Below, piece by piece: positions 6,370-12,819 of a DNA stretch of 12,819 nucleotides. Numbering within the stretch: the first letter of the stretch is position 1; the number at the start of each line of letters is the position of its first letter. The stretch is taken from NCBI GenBank assembly GCA_030038035.1, contig JASHPP010000067.1, positions 1 to 12,819 of the forward strand. Direction: 5' to 3'. Source of the DNA: Trebonia sp. Lineage in GTDB: Bacteria > Actinomycetota > Actinomycetes > Streptosporangiales > Streptosporangiaceae. The translations under genes were made by a program, and so were the position numbers. A model generated the notes under the pieces. It worked only from the letters and a program-made list of their open reading frames with translations. It did not search any database and was not told where the DNA came from.

Positions 6370-7756
6370 CGTCGGCGCCGAACTCCATGACCGTGCGGGC
6401 CGCCTCGGTCACGCTGCCCGACAGCGACGGGTAGACAGAGAACGTGTGCGCGATCTGGTCAACCGACAGGTTCTGCTCGATCGCGATCGACAGCGGGAGG
6501 ATCAGCTCGCTGGCGCGCGGCGCCACCACGACGCCGCCGAGCACCAGGCCCGTGCCCGGGCGCGCGAAGATCTTGACGAACCCGTCGCGGATCGCGGCCA
6601 TCTTCGCGCGGGCGTTCGTGGCCAGCGGCTGCTTGACCACGCGCGCCACGACCTCGCCGCGGTCCACCGCCGCCTGCGACGTGCCGACCGAGGCGATCTC
6701 CGGATCGGTGAAGATCGTGGCCGCCACGTGGCTGAGCCGGATCGGCTGCACCGCCTCGCCCAGCGCGTGCCACATCGCGATCCGCCCCTGCATCGCCGCC
6801 ACCGACGCGAGCATCTGCACGCCCGTGCAGTCCCCGGCCGCGTACACGCCGGGAGCGGACGTCCGCGACACCCGGTCCACCTCGATGAAGCCGCGCCCGT
6901 CCAGGTTGATGCCCGCCGCCGCGCAGCCGATCTCCGCCGTGCCCGGCGCCATCCCGACGGTCAGCAGGCAGTGCGACCCGGTGAGCGTCCTGCCGTCGGC
7001 CAGCGTGACCAGCACGGCGTCGCCCTTGCGGTGCACCGCCTGGGCACGGGACTTGCTGAGCACGGTCATGCCGCGCCGCCGGAACACGCCCTCGATGAGG
7101 ACCGCCGCGTCCTTGTCCTCGTGCGGCAGCACGTGCTCGCGCGAGGAGACGAGCGTGACCCGGGAGCCGAGCGCCTGGTAGGCGCCGGCGAACTCGGCGC
7201 CGGTCACCCCTGAGCCGACCACGATCAGCTCCTCGGGAAGCTCGGGCAGGTCGTACAGCTGGCGGCAGGTGAGGATCCGCTCGCCGTCGGGGACCGCATC
7301 GGGCAGCACTCGCGGGCTCGCCCCTGTGGCGATAAGCACCACGTTCGCATGCACGGTCGCGCCGGCCGCCTCGATCGTGTGCGGGCCGGTCAGGCGGCCC
7401 CTTGCCTGGATGATGCGCACGCCCTCGGCGGCCACGTGCTCGGCTATGTCGTTCGACTGAGCCGCCGCGAGCGCCTTGATCCGCGCGTACAGCGCGGGCG
7501 CGTCCACCCCGACGACGGGGTTGTCACCGTTCTCCAGCTGCAGGCCAAGGGACGCCGAGCGGCCCAGCATGTTCATCGTGACCGAGGACTCGATCAGCGT
7601 CTTACTCGGGACACAGTCGGTGAGCACGCACGCGCCGCCGAGGCCTGCCTCGTCGACCACGGTGACCTCGGCACCGAGCTGCGCGGCCACCAGGGCGGCC
7701 TCGTAGCCGCCTGGACCGCCGCCGAGAATAGCGATGCGCGGGCGAGGCAAAGTCAC
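6359..7756 (-). CDS. lpdA: NAD(P)H:quinone dehydrogenase, LpdA type (flavin disulfide reductase family)
   Basis: A cytosolic FAD enzyme that reduces quinones with NAD(P)H, closely resembling M. tuberculosis LpdA (Rv3303c) from memory: GGGPGGYEAALVAA, DCVPSKT, VVGSGVTGAEF, YAAGDCTG, TNARAKM and VYPSLSGSVTEAAR. Numbering from the GTG at 7756 (465 aa): FAD motif near 12-17, NAD motif near 181-188, and a CxxxxC pair C43/C48. The C-terminal His-Glu dyad of real lipoamide dehydrogenases (HPTLSE) is replaced by YPSLSG (Tyr442, Gly447), so it should not act on dihydrolipoamide. M. tuberculosis LpdA lacks the first cysteine, so this copy is intermediate. A longer frame from TTG at 7765 is rejected because that codon overlaps the -10 element GATAAT. 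Divergent from the cyclotransferase gene. Confidence 0.93.
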   Translation of the reverse strand: MTLPRPRIAILGGGPGGYEAALVAAQLGAEVTVVDEAGLGGACVLTDCVPSKTLIESSVTMNMLGRSASLGLQLENGDNPVVGVDAPALYARIKALAAAQSNDIAEHVAAEGVRIIQARGRLTGPHTIEAAGATVHANVVLIATGASPRVLPDAVPDGERILTCRQLYDLPELPEELIVVGSGVTGAEFAGAYQALGSRVTLVSSREHVLPHEDKDAAVLIEGVFRRRGMTVLSKSRAQAVHRKGDAVLVTLADGRTLTGSHCLLTVGMAPGTAEIGCAAAGINLDGRGFIEVDRVSRTSAPGVYAAGDCTGVQMLASVAAMQGRIAMWHALGEAVQPIRLSHVAATIFTDPEIASVGTSQAAVDRGEVVARVVKQPLATNARAKMAAIRDGFVKIFARPGTGLVLGGVVVAPRASELILPLSIAIEQNLSVDQIAHTFSVYPSLSGSVTEAARTVMEFGADAIL

Positions 7757-7764
7757 GTTATGCA

Positions 7765-7770
7765 ATTATC
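7765..7770 (-). promoter_or_regulatory. -10 element GATAAT of a leaderless lpdA transcript
   Basis: Minus-strand GATAAT, close to the TATAAT consensus and rare in this GC-rich DNA, ends 8 nt before the GTG at 7756. Transcription would begin at or next to the start codon, and no Shine-Dalgarno is present, so lpdA is probably translated from a leaderless mRNA. No clear -35 is seen. Confidence 0.55.
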
Positions 7771-7816
7771 ACGCACTCATCGCGCCGCCCGTGCGCCGCC
7801 CCGCGCGATTACGCCG

Positions 7817-7822
7817 TACGCT
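7817..7822 (+). promoter_or_regulatory. -10 element TACGCT of a leaderless cyclotransferase transcript
   Basis: TACGCT fits the TANNNT -10 pattern and ends 8 nt before the GTG at 7831, the same spacing as the divergent lpdA promoter. There is no Shine-Dalgarno, so a leaderless mRNA is likely. No clear -35 is seen. Confidence 0.45.
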
Positions 7823-7830
7823 TAGGCACC

Positions 7831-8304
7831 GTGGCACTATACGCCGCCTACGGCAGCAACATGGATCCCGAGCAGATGCTCGCGCGCTGCCCGCATTCCC
7901 CGCAGCAGGGCACCGGGTGGCTGGAGGGCTGGCGCCTGACTTTCGGCGGTGAGGACATCGGCTGGGAGGGCGCGCTCACCACGGTCGTCGAGGATGCCAC
8001 CGAGCGGGTCTTCGTCGTGCTCTACGACGTTCCCGAGGTCGACGAGAAGGAACTCGACAGCTGGGACGGCGTCACGCTCGGCGTCTACAGCAAGCTCAAG
8101 GTGCGGGTGCAGACCCTGGAAGGGGACGCGCTGGCCTGGCTGTACGTGCTCGACGCGTACGAGGGCGGCCTGCCCTCCGCGCGGCACCTGTCCATCCTGG
8201 TGGACGCCGCCATCAAGGCCGGCGCGCCGGCCGACTACGTGGAGTGGCTGCGGACGCGGCCGTCCAACCCGCCGTCGGCCGGTGACAGCCAGCTGCCCGC
8301 GTAG
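7831..8304 (+). CDS. Gamma-glutamylcyclotransferase-fold (AIG2-like) protein
   Basis: Family members release 5-oxoproline from gamma-glutamyl compounds; the substrate here is unknown. The 157-aa protein has the family loop YAAYGSNM (4-11), the core GWRLTFGGEDIGWEGALTTV (33-52) and ALAWLYVLDAYEGGLPS (100-116). The catalytic Glu lies in LDxxEGV in characterised enzymes; here the segment is LDSWDGV, so Asp79 replaces it. Remembered Streptomyces homologues have WEG at this point. Activity may be lowered, changed or lost. Translation probably starts at GTG 7831 on a leaderless mRNA. The gene is divergent from lpdA, a neighbour pair I recall from other actinomycetes. Its last 70 bp overlap the 3' end of the convergent PH-domain gene. 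Confidence 0.85.
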   Translation: MALYAAYGSNMDPEQMLARCPHSPQQGTGWLEGWRLTFGGEDIGWEGALTTVVEDATERVFVVLYDVPEVDEKELDSWDGVTLGVYSKLKVRVQTLEGDALAWLYVLDAYEGGLPSARHLSILVDAAIKAGAPADYVEWLRTRPSNPPSAGDSQLPA

Positions 8305-9206
8305 GGCCGCCGCGTACGGCCCGCGGGTAAGACCAGGATCGCGATCACGAGCGCGAGGGCGGGCACGAGGATCGCCGCGAACGCCGGCCAGTACCAGGTC
8401 GTGACCGGCGGCTCGGCCCGCTGACCGGGGTTCGCCGCGTGCTCCTGCGCCACGCGTGCGCGCAGCGCGGCCACCACGTAGGCGACGTCCCCGACGCCGG
8501 CCGGCGTGGCGTCGCCGCCGGCTTCCGCGAAGGCACCGAACGTGCCGCCGGGACCCGCGGCGCTGCGCGTCCCTGTCCCTGTCCCCGGCCGGCGGACCGC
8601 GCGGCGTTCGGCGCGCACCTGGGCGGTGAACTGCCTGCGGCGGGCCGTCTGCACCGCCCAGGAGTGGATGACGCGCTTGCCGGTCGCCGGCGCGTCCGCC
8701 TCGTCCGCCTCGTCCCGGGCGCTGTCGAGCGGCCACTCGCACCGCACGCGCACCAGGTCAGTGGAGTCGATCCCGGCGACCGAGGCCCAGCGCGCCCGGT
8801 GCTCGCGCAGCGGGTTGACGATCGTCAGGCCGTCGTCGGCGGCGATGATGCGCGGCCGCTGCGCGGCCGCGTAGACCACGCCGGTGACAAGCACCAGGAT
8901 GAACGCCGCCACGACCGACAGGTGATCGCGGCCCTGCACGGCCAGGTCGATCAGGTTGGCGATCGCGAACAGCACCCACACCCACCAGATCAGGACGGCG
9001 AGCGGCGACCGGAATGTCTGGCGCCCGGCACCGTCCCTGGCCAGCTTGCCCGCGGGCTTGCTGACCGGTTTGGCGGCCGGCTTGCCGGCGGGCTCGCTGA
9101 CCGGCCTCCCGGCCGGCTTGCTGACCGGCTTGCTGGCCGGCTTGCTGGCCGGCGCGGTCTGGTCCTGCTCCGCCGTCACCGTGCTCTCCTCGTGGCGATC
9201 GCTCAC
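8235..9206 (-). CDS. Membrane protein with bacterial PH-like domain and Lys-Pro-Ala repeat tail
   Basis: Function is unknown; the protein has 323 aa. Residues 20-54 are a low-complexity tail of SKPA/SKPV/GKPA-type units, cationic and Pro-rich. Two hydrophobic helices (about 68-90 and 98-115) are followed directly by RPRIIAADDGLTIVNPLREHRARW, which is typical of the membrane-linked PH domain of actinobacterial Cfp6-like proteins (family assignment from memory). A polar acidic and Arg-rich stretch (161-240) and a third helix (272-294) follow, with a short polar C-terminus. The GTG start has no Shine-Dalgarno, but TACAGT lies 5 nt upstream, so a leaderless start is possible. The last 23 codons lie antisense to the end of the cyclotransferase gene. 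It follows the broken IPT gene after 37 nt. Confidence 0.8.
   Translation of the reverse strand: MSDRHEESTVTAEQDQTAPASKPASKPVSKPAGRPVSEPAGKPAAKPVSKPAGKLARDGAGRQTFRSPLAVLIWWVWVLFAIANLIDLAVQGRDHLSVVAAFILVLVTGVVYAAAQRPRIIAADDGLTIVNPLREHRARWASVAGIDSTDLVRVRCEWPLDSARDEADEADAPATGKRVIHSWAVQTARRRQFTAQVRAERRAVRRPGTGTGTRSAAGPGGTFGAFAEAGGDATPAGVGDVAYVVAALRARVAQEHAANPGQRAEPPVTTWYWPAFAAILVPALALVIAILVLPAGRTRRPYAGSWLSPADGGLDGRVRSHST
9045..9149 (-). repeat. 12-nt-period degenerate tandem repeat encoding Lys-Pro-Ala units
   Basis: On the plus strand, units such as ctgaccggcttg and ctggccggcttg recur head-to-tail, encoding SKPA/SKPV/GKPA in the PH-domain protein. The 12-nt period keeps the frame, so unit number can vary without breaking the gene. 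The last copies (about 9115-9150) are nearly identical, suggesting recent expansion. Confidence 0.7.
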
Positions 9207-9243
9207 GCACCACTGTACGTGGGGTAGCGGCGCCGCGTGCTTG

Positions 9244-10156
9244 TCAGCGTTTCACCGTGATGGTCAGCGCCTGTTTCGCCGTTCCGAGGCTGTTCCTGGC
9301 CGTCAGGTGCAGCACGAAACTCCCGGCCGCGGACGGCTTGCCCGAAATCACGAGGGCGCCCTTGCCCGCCTTGATCCGCAGCCCCGCAGGCAGCTTCCCG
9401 CTCCAGGTCAGCACGGGCACCGGGTACCCCGGCGCGGACACTGTGAAGCTGAACGCCTTCCCTTGCGTCGCCGTCGCCGTGGCGGGGCTGGTAAACGCGG
9501 GCTTGCGGAGGTAGCTGAATACGTCCGAGGTGGTCGTCCTGCTCACGCCGCCGACGTTGGTCACCGTGACGTTGACCGGCCCCAGTCCCGGCGGGCTGAC
9601 CGCCACGATCCGCGTGGCGGACGCGACAGCGACCGCAAGGGCGGATGCCGTCCCGAAAGCGACCTGGTCGCCGGGGCCGAATCCTATTCCCGTGATCGTG
9701 ACGACGGTGCCGTCGACGCCTGGGCCGGTCGCGGGGCTCACGCGCGTCACGGCGGGCGCGGACCGTCACCCCCGCGGCCTTCTTCGCGCCGAACATGACG
9801 CTCGACGAGCCGGTGAACCCGGACCCCTGCACGTCCACCCGGGCACCGCGCGCCGCCGACGCCGCGGCGGCGCTCAGCGCGCGCACGGCCGGAACGGGCG
9901 GTGGCGCCTCCCCGGGGCAGCTCAGCGTCGGCACCAGGCCGGCCTGGGGCGGCGGAACCCGGAACACCGGGCTGGCCCCTGACCCCGGCTGCGCCGGTTC
10001 CCGGGAGGTGCTGTGCCTGCAGGATGGCTGCCGCCGGGCGCGCTTTCGGGCAGCGGCGCAGCCGCAGGGCCGCGGCGGCGGCGGCGATGATGATGATGAT
10101 GATGATGGCGCTCGCGAGGGCAGGTAAATCTGCGTGTTACTGACCCGCGCGCACAT
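9244..10156 (-). pseudogene. Broken IPT/TIG and Ig-like repeat protein
   Basis: Protein-like segments lie in three reading frames. The last, 9244-9768, is in one frame and encodes a complete IPT/TIG domain (PAVTRVSPATGPGVDGTVV, ending VTVTNVGGVSRTTT) followed by an Ig-like domain of the putative-Ig type (LPAGLRIKAG, ending ALTITVKR). Before it, 9761 to about 10025 in another frame encodes a Pro-rich stretch and the first half of an earlier IPT domain (ARVDVQGSGFTGSSSVMFGA) that stops abruptly without its second half. Upstream of about 10025, third-position GC favours the third frame, giving LPALASA, seven Ile and six Ala, then LRLRRC, a membrane-helix-like segment with no start codon. The longest single frame starts at ATG 10156 but covers only part. 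Likely a decayed surface-protein gene; sequencing errors are the alternative. Confidence 0.6.
10070..10107. repeat. Trinucleotide microsatellite: CGG-type units then seven GAT units
   Basis: On the plus strand a run of GCG/CGG triplets leads straight into seven exact GAT units (10086-10106). On the minus strand it reads as poly-Ile/Ala, poly-Ser/Pro or poly-His/Arg depending on frame. It sits in the 5' part of the broken IPT gene. Confidence 0.75.
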
Positions 10157-10389
10157 AGGGCCCGAACGGCAGCCGGGAATCTACACAAAACGGACAATAA
10201 ACCTGCGGCCCAGGTCCTAAGTCTCCGACGACGTCCCAGTATCTGAGACCGCCACCGGGCAACCGCCCGGGCCCCAAGCCAGCCTGCCGCGCCCCCGCCC
10301 ACCGCTCACCCGCACATCACCGGCACCTGATCAGATGACATCCACGCGAGGGACCGGCGGCGCAGCCCCTGAACTTCGCGGCATTGGGG
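10157..10389. other. 233-nt gap downstream of ybdK
   Basis: No gene is seen. It holds a 6-bp hairpin (CCGGGC, loop AACC, GCCCGG; 10255-10270) without a U tract, and an AT-rich island near 10184-10204 that may be the promoter of the minus-strand IPT gene. Termination of the mutase-ybdK operon probably occurs here but is not identified. Confidence 0.4.
10184..10204 (-). promoter_or_regulatory. AT-rich island, candidate promoter of the broken IPT gene
   Basis: The stretch from tctacacaaaacgg to acaataaacc stands out from the GC-rich surroundings. On the minus strand it gives TAGATT (TANNNT) about 30 nt before the ATG at 10156. No good -35 lies at the right distance. Weak evidence. Confidence 0.3.
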
Positions 10390-11553
10390 TTAGCCCCGGT
10401 GCCTTCCGCTCTCGGTGAGGATGAACCTGTCCTCGGCGAACTCGGTGACCAGCGCGTCGACCACGCTGGTCAGGTCGGCGTAGCGTCCGTACACGGCACG
10501 CTGCCGCTCGTAGGAGGCGCCGCACTCCAGTACCTCAGAGGCGACCGCGAGCTCATTAGCGCAGCCGAGCCGCCACGCTATCGGCTCAAGCTCGCGCAGC
10601 AGCTCGTAGATCTCGTCCCGCAGCGGCGCGGTCGCGCCCGCGTCGTCGGTGATGACGATCGCGTCGAGGCCATACCTGGTCGCGCGCCACTTGTTGTCCC
10701 TGACCACCCACTGCGGCCGCACGGGCAGCCGGTAGCCGCGGTCCAGCTGCGAGTCGAACAACTGCACCAGGCACTGCGCGAGCGCCGCCACCATCCCGAT
10801 CTCGCGGAACGTCGGAACGGCGTCGGCGATCCGGACCTCGACGGTGCCGAAGTCAGGGTGCGGGCGGATGTCCCACCACACCTCCTTGATCGTGCGGATC
10901 GTGCCCGCCCGGAGCTGGGTGTCCATGTACTGCTCGAAGTGCGTCCAGTCCGGCAGCCCGGGCGGCGGGCCCGTGTTCGGCAGGGCGCCGAACACGACCG
11001 ACCTGGTCGAGGCCAGGCCCGTGTCGATTCCTGACCAGAACGGGCTGGACGCGGTCAGCCCGAGGAAGTGCGGCAGGTAGACGGCCAGCGCGTTGATCAC
11101 AGGCATGACCCGGGTCTCGTCGCGCAGCCCCACATGCACGTGGACCGCGTACGTCTGCAGCCTGCGGGCCGGCCACTGGATCTGCTCGACGAGCTCGGAG
11201 TAGCGCTGGCTCGGCGCCATCTTCGCGTCCCGCCAGTCGCTCATCGGGTGCGTGCCCGCGCCGGCCAGGACGATGCCATGCGGTTCCGCGGTGCGCTGCA
11301 GCTCCTTCATCGTCACGTCGAGGTCGGCCTTGGCTTCGGCTACCGTGCCGCAGATCCCGGTCACGACCTCCACGGTGGACTGCATCAGCTCGTGCCGCAT
11401 CTTGGGATGCTCGCCGCTTTCGGCCAGGCCGGGCAGGCCGGCCATCACCGTGGCCGCGTCCTGCCTGAGCATCCGCGTCTGCGCGTCGATGAGCTGCACT
11501 TCCCATTCGACGCCAAGCGTCGGGCCCGGTGAGGGATTCCACTCGATCGTCAT
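10390..11553 (-). CDS. ybdK: Carboxylate-amine ligase, YbdK-type glutamate-cysteine ligase (GCS2 family)
   Basis: Members form a gamma-glutamyl amide bond at the expense of ATP; E. coli YbdK has weak glutamate-cysteine ligase activity, and the natural substrate in actinobacteria is not settled. The 387-aa protein is a full-length family member. N-terminal GVEWEVQLID (14-23) corresponds to the GxExE metal/nucleotide motif. QTYAVHVHVGL (133-143), RPHPDFGTVEVRIAD (230-244) and DNKWRATRYG (286-295) are further conserved blocks. The ATG at 11553 has AGAGG about 7 nt ahead. It lies 12 nt after the acyl-CoA mutase stop on the same strand, with that gap containing its ribosome-binding site, so the two are almost surely cotranscribed. 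No terminator with a U tract is seen after its stop. Confidence 0.92.
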   Translation of the reverse strand: MTIEWNPSPGPTLGVEWEVQLIDAQTRMLRQDAATVMAGLPGLAESGEHPKMRHELMQSTVEVVTGICGTVAEAKADLDVTMKELQRTAEPHGIVLAGAGTHPMSDWRDAKMAPSQRYSELVEQIQWPARRLQTYAVHVHVGLRDETRVMPVINALAVYLPHFLGLTASSPFWSGIDTGLASTRSVVFGALPNTGPPPGLPDWTHFEQYMDTQLRAGTIRTIKEVWWDIRPHPDFGTVEVRIADAVPTFREIGMVAALAQCLVQLFDSQLDRGYRLPVRPQWVVRDNKWRATRYGLDAIVITDDAGATAPLRDEIYELLRELEPIAWRLGCANELAVASEVLECGASYERQRAVYGRYADLTSVVDALVTEFAEDRFILTESGRHRG

Positions 11554-11565
11554 GGCAAACCTCTG

Positions 11566-12819
11566 CTAAGGCACGTCCGGCGGGCGGTAGACGCCCCAGA
11601 CCTCGCGCAGCGCGTCGCAGACTTCGCCGAGGGTTGCCCCCGCGCGCAGCGCGTCCCTGACAGGCGGCAGCACGTTGCCGGTCCCCTCGGCCGTCTCCCT
11701 GACCGCGTCCAGGTTCTTGCGGACGGCAGCGTTGTCGCGGTTGCGCCTGATCCGCTGGAGTTCCCTCGCCCGGGCCTCCTCGATCCTGGGGTCCACGCGG
11801 AGCGGCTCGTACGGCTCCTCGTCGCCGCCGGTGTACTTGTTCACCCCGACGACGACGCGCTCGCCGTCGTCGGTCTGCCTGGCTATCTCGTAAGCTGAGC
11901 GCTCTATCTCGGACTTCTGGAAGCCCCGCTCGATCGCCGCGAGCGCGCCGCCCATCTCATCGATCCGGTTCGTCAGCTCGGCCGCGGCGGCCTCGATGTC
12001 GTCGGTCATGGACTCGATCGCGTACGAGCCGGCGAACGGGTCCACGGTCTTCGTCAGATCGGTCTCGGCCGCGATGACCTGCTGCGTTCGCAGCGCCAGC
12101 CGGGCGGCCTTCTCGCTGGGGAGCGCGATCGCCTCGTCATAGGAGTTCGTGTGCAGTGACTGGGTGCCGCCGAGCACGGCCGCGAGCGCCTGGATCGTCA
12201 CCCGCGCCAGGTTGACTTCTTTCTGCTGCGCGGTCAGCTGCACGCCCGCTGTCTGCGTGTGGAAGCGGAGCATCTGCGACTTCGGGTCTTGCGCCCTGAA
12301 CTCGTTTTTCATGATCTTCGCCCACATGCGGCGGGCGGCGCGGAACTTCGCCACCTCCTCGAGCAGCGTCGTCCGCGCGACGAAGAAGAACGACAGCCGG
12401 GGCGCGAACTCATCGACCGCAAGGCCGCCGCGGATCGCGGCGCTGACGTACTCCTTCGCGTTGGCCAGCGTGAACGCGATCTCCTGGACCGGCGTGGCGC
12501 CCGCCTCGGCCATGTGGTAGCCGGAGATGGAGATCGTGTTCCACTTCGGCAGCTCCCTCTTGCAGTACGCGAACGTGTCGGCCACCAGCCGCAGGCTCGG
12601 GCGCGGCGGGTAGATGTAGGTACCGCGCGCGATGTACTCCTTCAGGATGTCGTTCTGGATCGTGCCGCTCAGCGTCGCCGGATCCGCGCCCTGCTCCTCG
12701 GCGACCGTCTGGTACAGCAGCAGCAGCACGGCGGCGGGGGCGTTGATCGTCATCGACGTGGACACGGCCTCAAGCGGGATGCCGTCGAACAGGGTGCGCA
12801 TGTCGTGCAGGCTGTCGAT
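11566..12819 (-). CDS. B12-dependent acyl-CoA mutase large subunit (methylmalonyl-/isobutyryl-CoA mutase family), 5' end off right edge
   Basis: Catalyses radical carbon-skeleton rearrangement of an acyl-CoA with adenosylcobalamin. 417 C-terminal residues are visible; the frame stays open to the window edge ([16 protein letters not shown]), so the internal ATG at 12801 is not the start. Family blocks are [27 protein letters not shown] (the His in GYH is the active-site histidine), [40 protein letters not shown] [16 protein letters not shown], and [13 protein letters not shown]. The protein ends at YRPPDVP with no B12-binding domain, so it needs a separate small subunit, as in isobutyryl-CoA mutase IcmA/IcmB. 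Substrate-deciding residues near the N-terminus are outside the window, so isobutyryl-CoA versus methylmalonyl-CoA cannot be decided. First visible gene of an operon with ybdK. Confidence 0.93.
   Translation of the reverse strand: MDSLHDMRTLFDGIPLEAVSTSMTINAPAAVLLLLYQTVAEEQGADPATLSGTIQNDILKEYIARGTYIYPPRPSLRLVADTFAYCKRELPKWNTISISGYHMAEAGATPVQEIAFTLANAKEYVSAAIRGGLAVDEFAPRLSFFFVARTTLLEEVAKFRAARRMWAKIMKNEFRAQDPKSQMLRFHTQTAGVQLTAQQKEVNLARVTIQALAAVLGGTQSLHTNSYDEAIALPSEKAARLALRTQQVIAAETDLTKTVDPFAGSYAIESMTDDIEAAAAELTNRIDEMGGALAAIERGFQKSEIERSAYEIARQTDDGERVVVGVNKYTGGDEEPYEPLRVDPRIEEARARELQRIRRNRDNAAVRKNLDAVRETAEGTGNVLPPVRDALRAGATLGEVCDALREVWGVYRPPDVP

Noticed and set aside
6359..7756. Dihydrolipoamide dehydrogenase (E3) of a 2-oxoacid dehydrogenase complex
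   Set aside because: The His-Glu dyad in HPTLSE is replaced by YPSLSG, and no E1/E2 genes are nearby.
7763..7765. TTG as the lpdA start codon
   Set aside because: It overlaps the GATAAT -10 element and adds three residues absent from the remembered M. tuberculosis LpdA N-terminus; GTG 7756 fits better.
9045..9149. CRISPR-like array
   Set aside because: The short repeats have a 12-nt period, no spacers, and are in frame inside a coding region.
10255..10270. Hairpin CCGGGC-AACC-GCCCGG as the ybdK terminator
   Set aside because: It lies about 120 nt past the stop and has no U tract on the minus strand; too weak to call.
10384..10395. GGGG-TTAG-CCCC mini-hairpin at the ybdK stop codon
   Set aside because: Only four base pairs and it includes the stop codon; no U tract.
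12799..12801. ATG at 12801 as the acyl-CoA mutase start
   Set aside because: The frame continues upstream to the window edge with family-typical sequence (IDSLHDM), so the gene is truncated by the window.

Overview
The window is very GC-rich, with G or C at nearly every third codon position, GTG and TTG starts, and families typical of actinomycetes: a biotin carboxylase/BCCP fusion, DUF5313, an LpdA-type quinone reductase, a bacterial PH-domain protein and a B12-dependent acyl-CoA mutase. It is chromosomal DNA of a high-GC filamentous actinobacterium. The accA / lpdA / gamma-glutamylcyclotransferase neighbourhood recalls Streptomyces and relatives, but I cannot name the genus from sequence alone. 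There is no sign of a phage, plasmid, insertion sequence or CRISPR.

Layout, left to right. (1) 1-2297, minus: 3'-truncated membrane PAS-GGDEF-EAL cyclic-di-GMP enzyme, preceded by a structured leader (about 2349-2455) and a possible 10-codon minicistron whose stop overlaps the enzyme's GTG start. (2) 2635-3555, minus: D-2-hydroxyacid dehydrogenase. (3) 3556-3714: divergent control region with a hairpin and a 12-bp palindrome. (4) 3715-6369, plus: tight operon of acyl-CoA carboxylase alpha subunit, DUF5313 membrane protein and a uridine-kinase-like P-loop protein. (5) 6359-7756, minus: LpdA-type NAD(P)H:quinone dehydrogenase, divergent from (6) 7831-8304, plus, a gamma-glutamylcyclotransferase-fold protein; both look leaderless. 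(7) 8235-9206, minus: membrane PH-domain protein with a Lys-Pro-Ala repeat tail. (8) 9244-10156, minus: broken IPT/Ig-like gene with a trinucleotide microsatellite. (9) 10390-12819, minus: acyl-CoA mutase large subunit (5' end off the right edge) followed 12 nt later by a YbdK-type glutamate-cysteine ligase.

Two genes belong to short acyl-CoA metabolism: the carboxylase alpha subunit, which can make malonyl- or methylmalonyl-CoA, and the mutase, which isomerises branched acyl-CoAs. LpdA, YbdK and the cyclotransferase-like protein suggest a thiol/redox theme, though this is only an inference from families. I see no clearly novel multi-gene system. The most interesting items are the cyclic-di-GMP gene leader with its coupled minicistron, the altered active sites in LpdA and the cyclotransferase, the leaderless divergent pair, and the decayed IPT gene.
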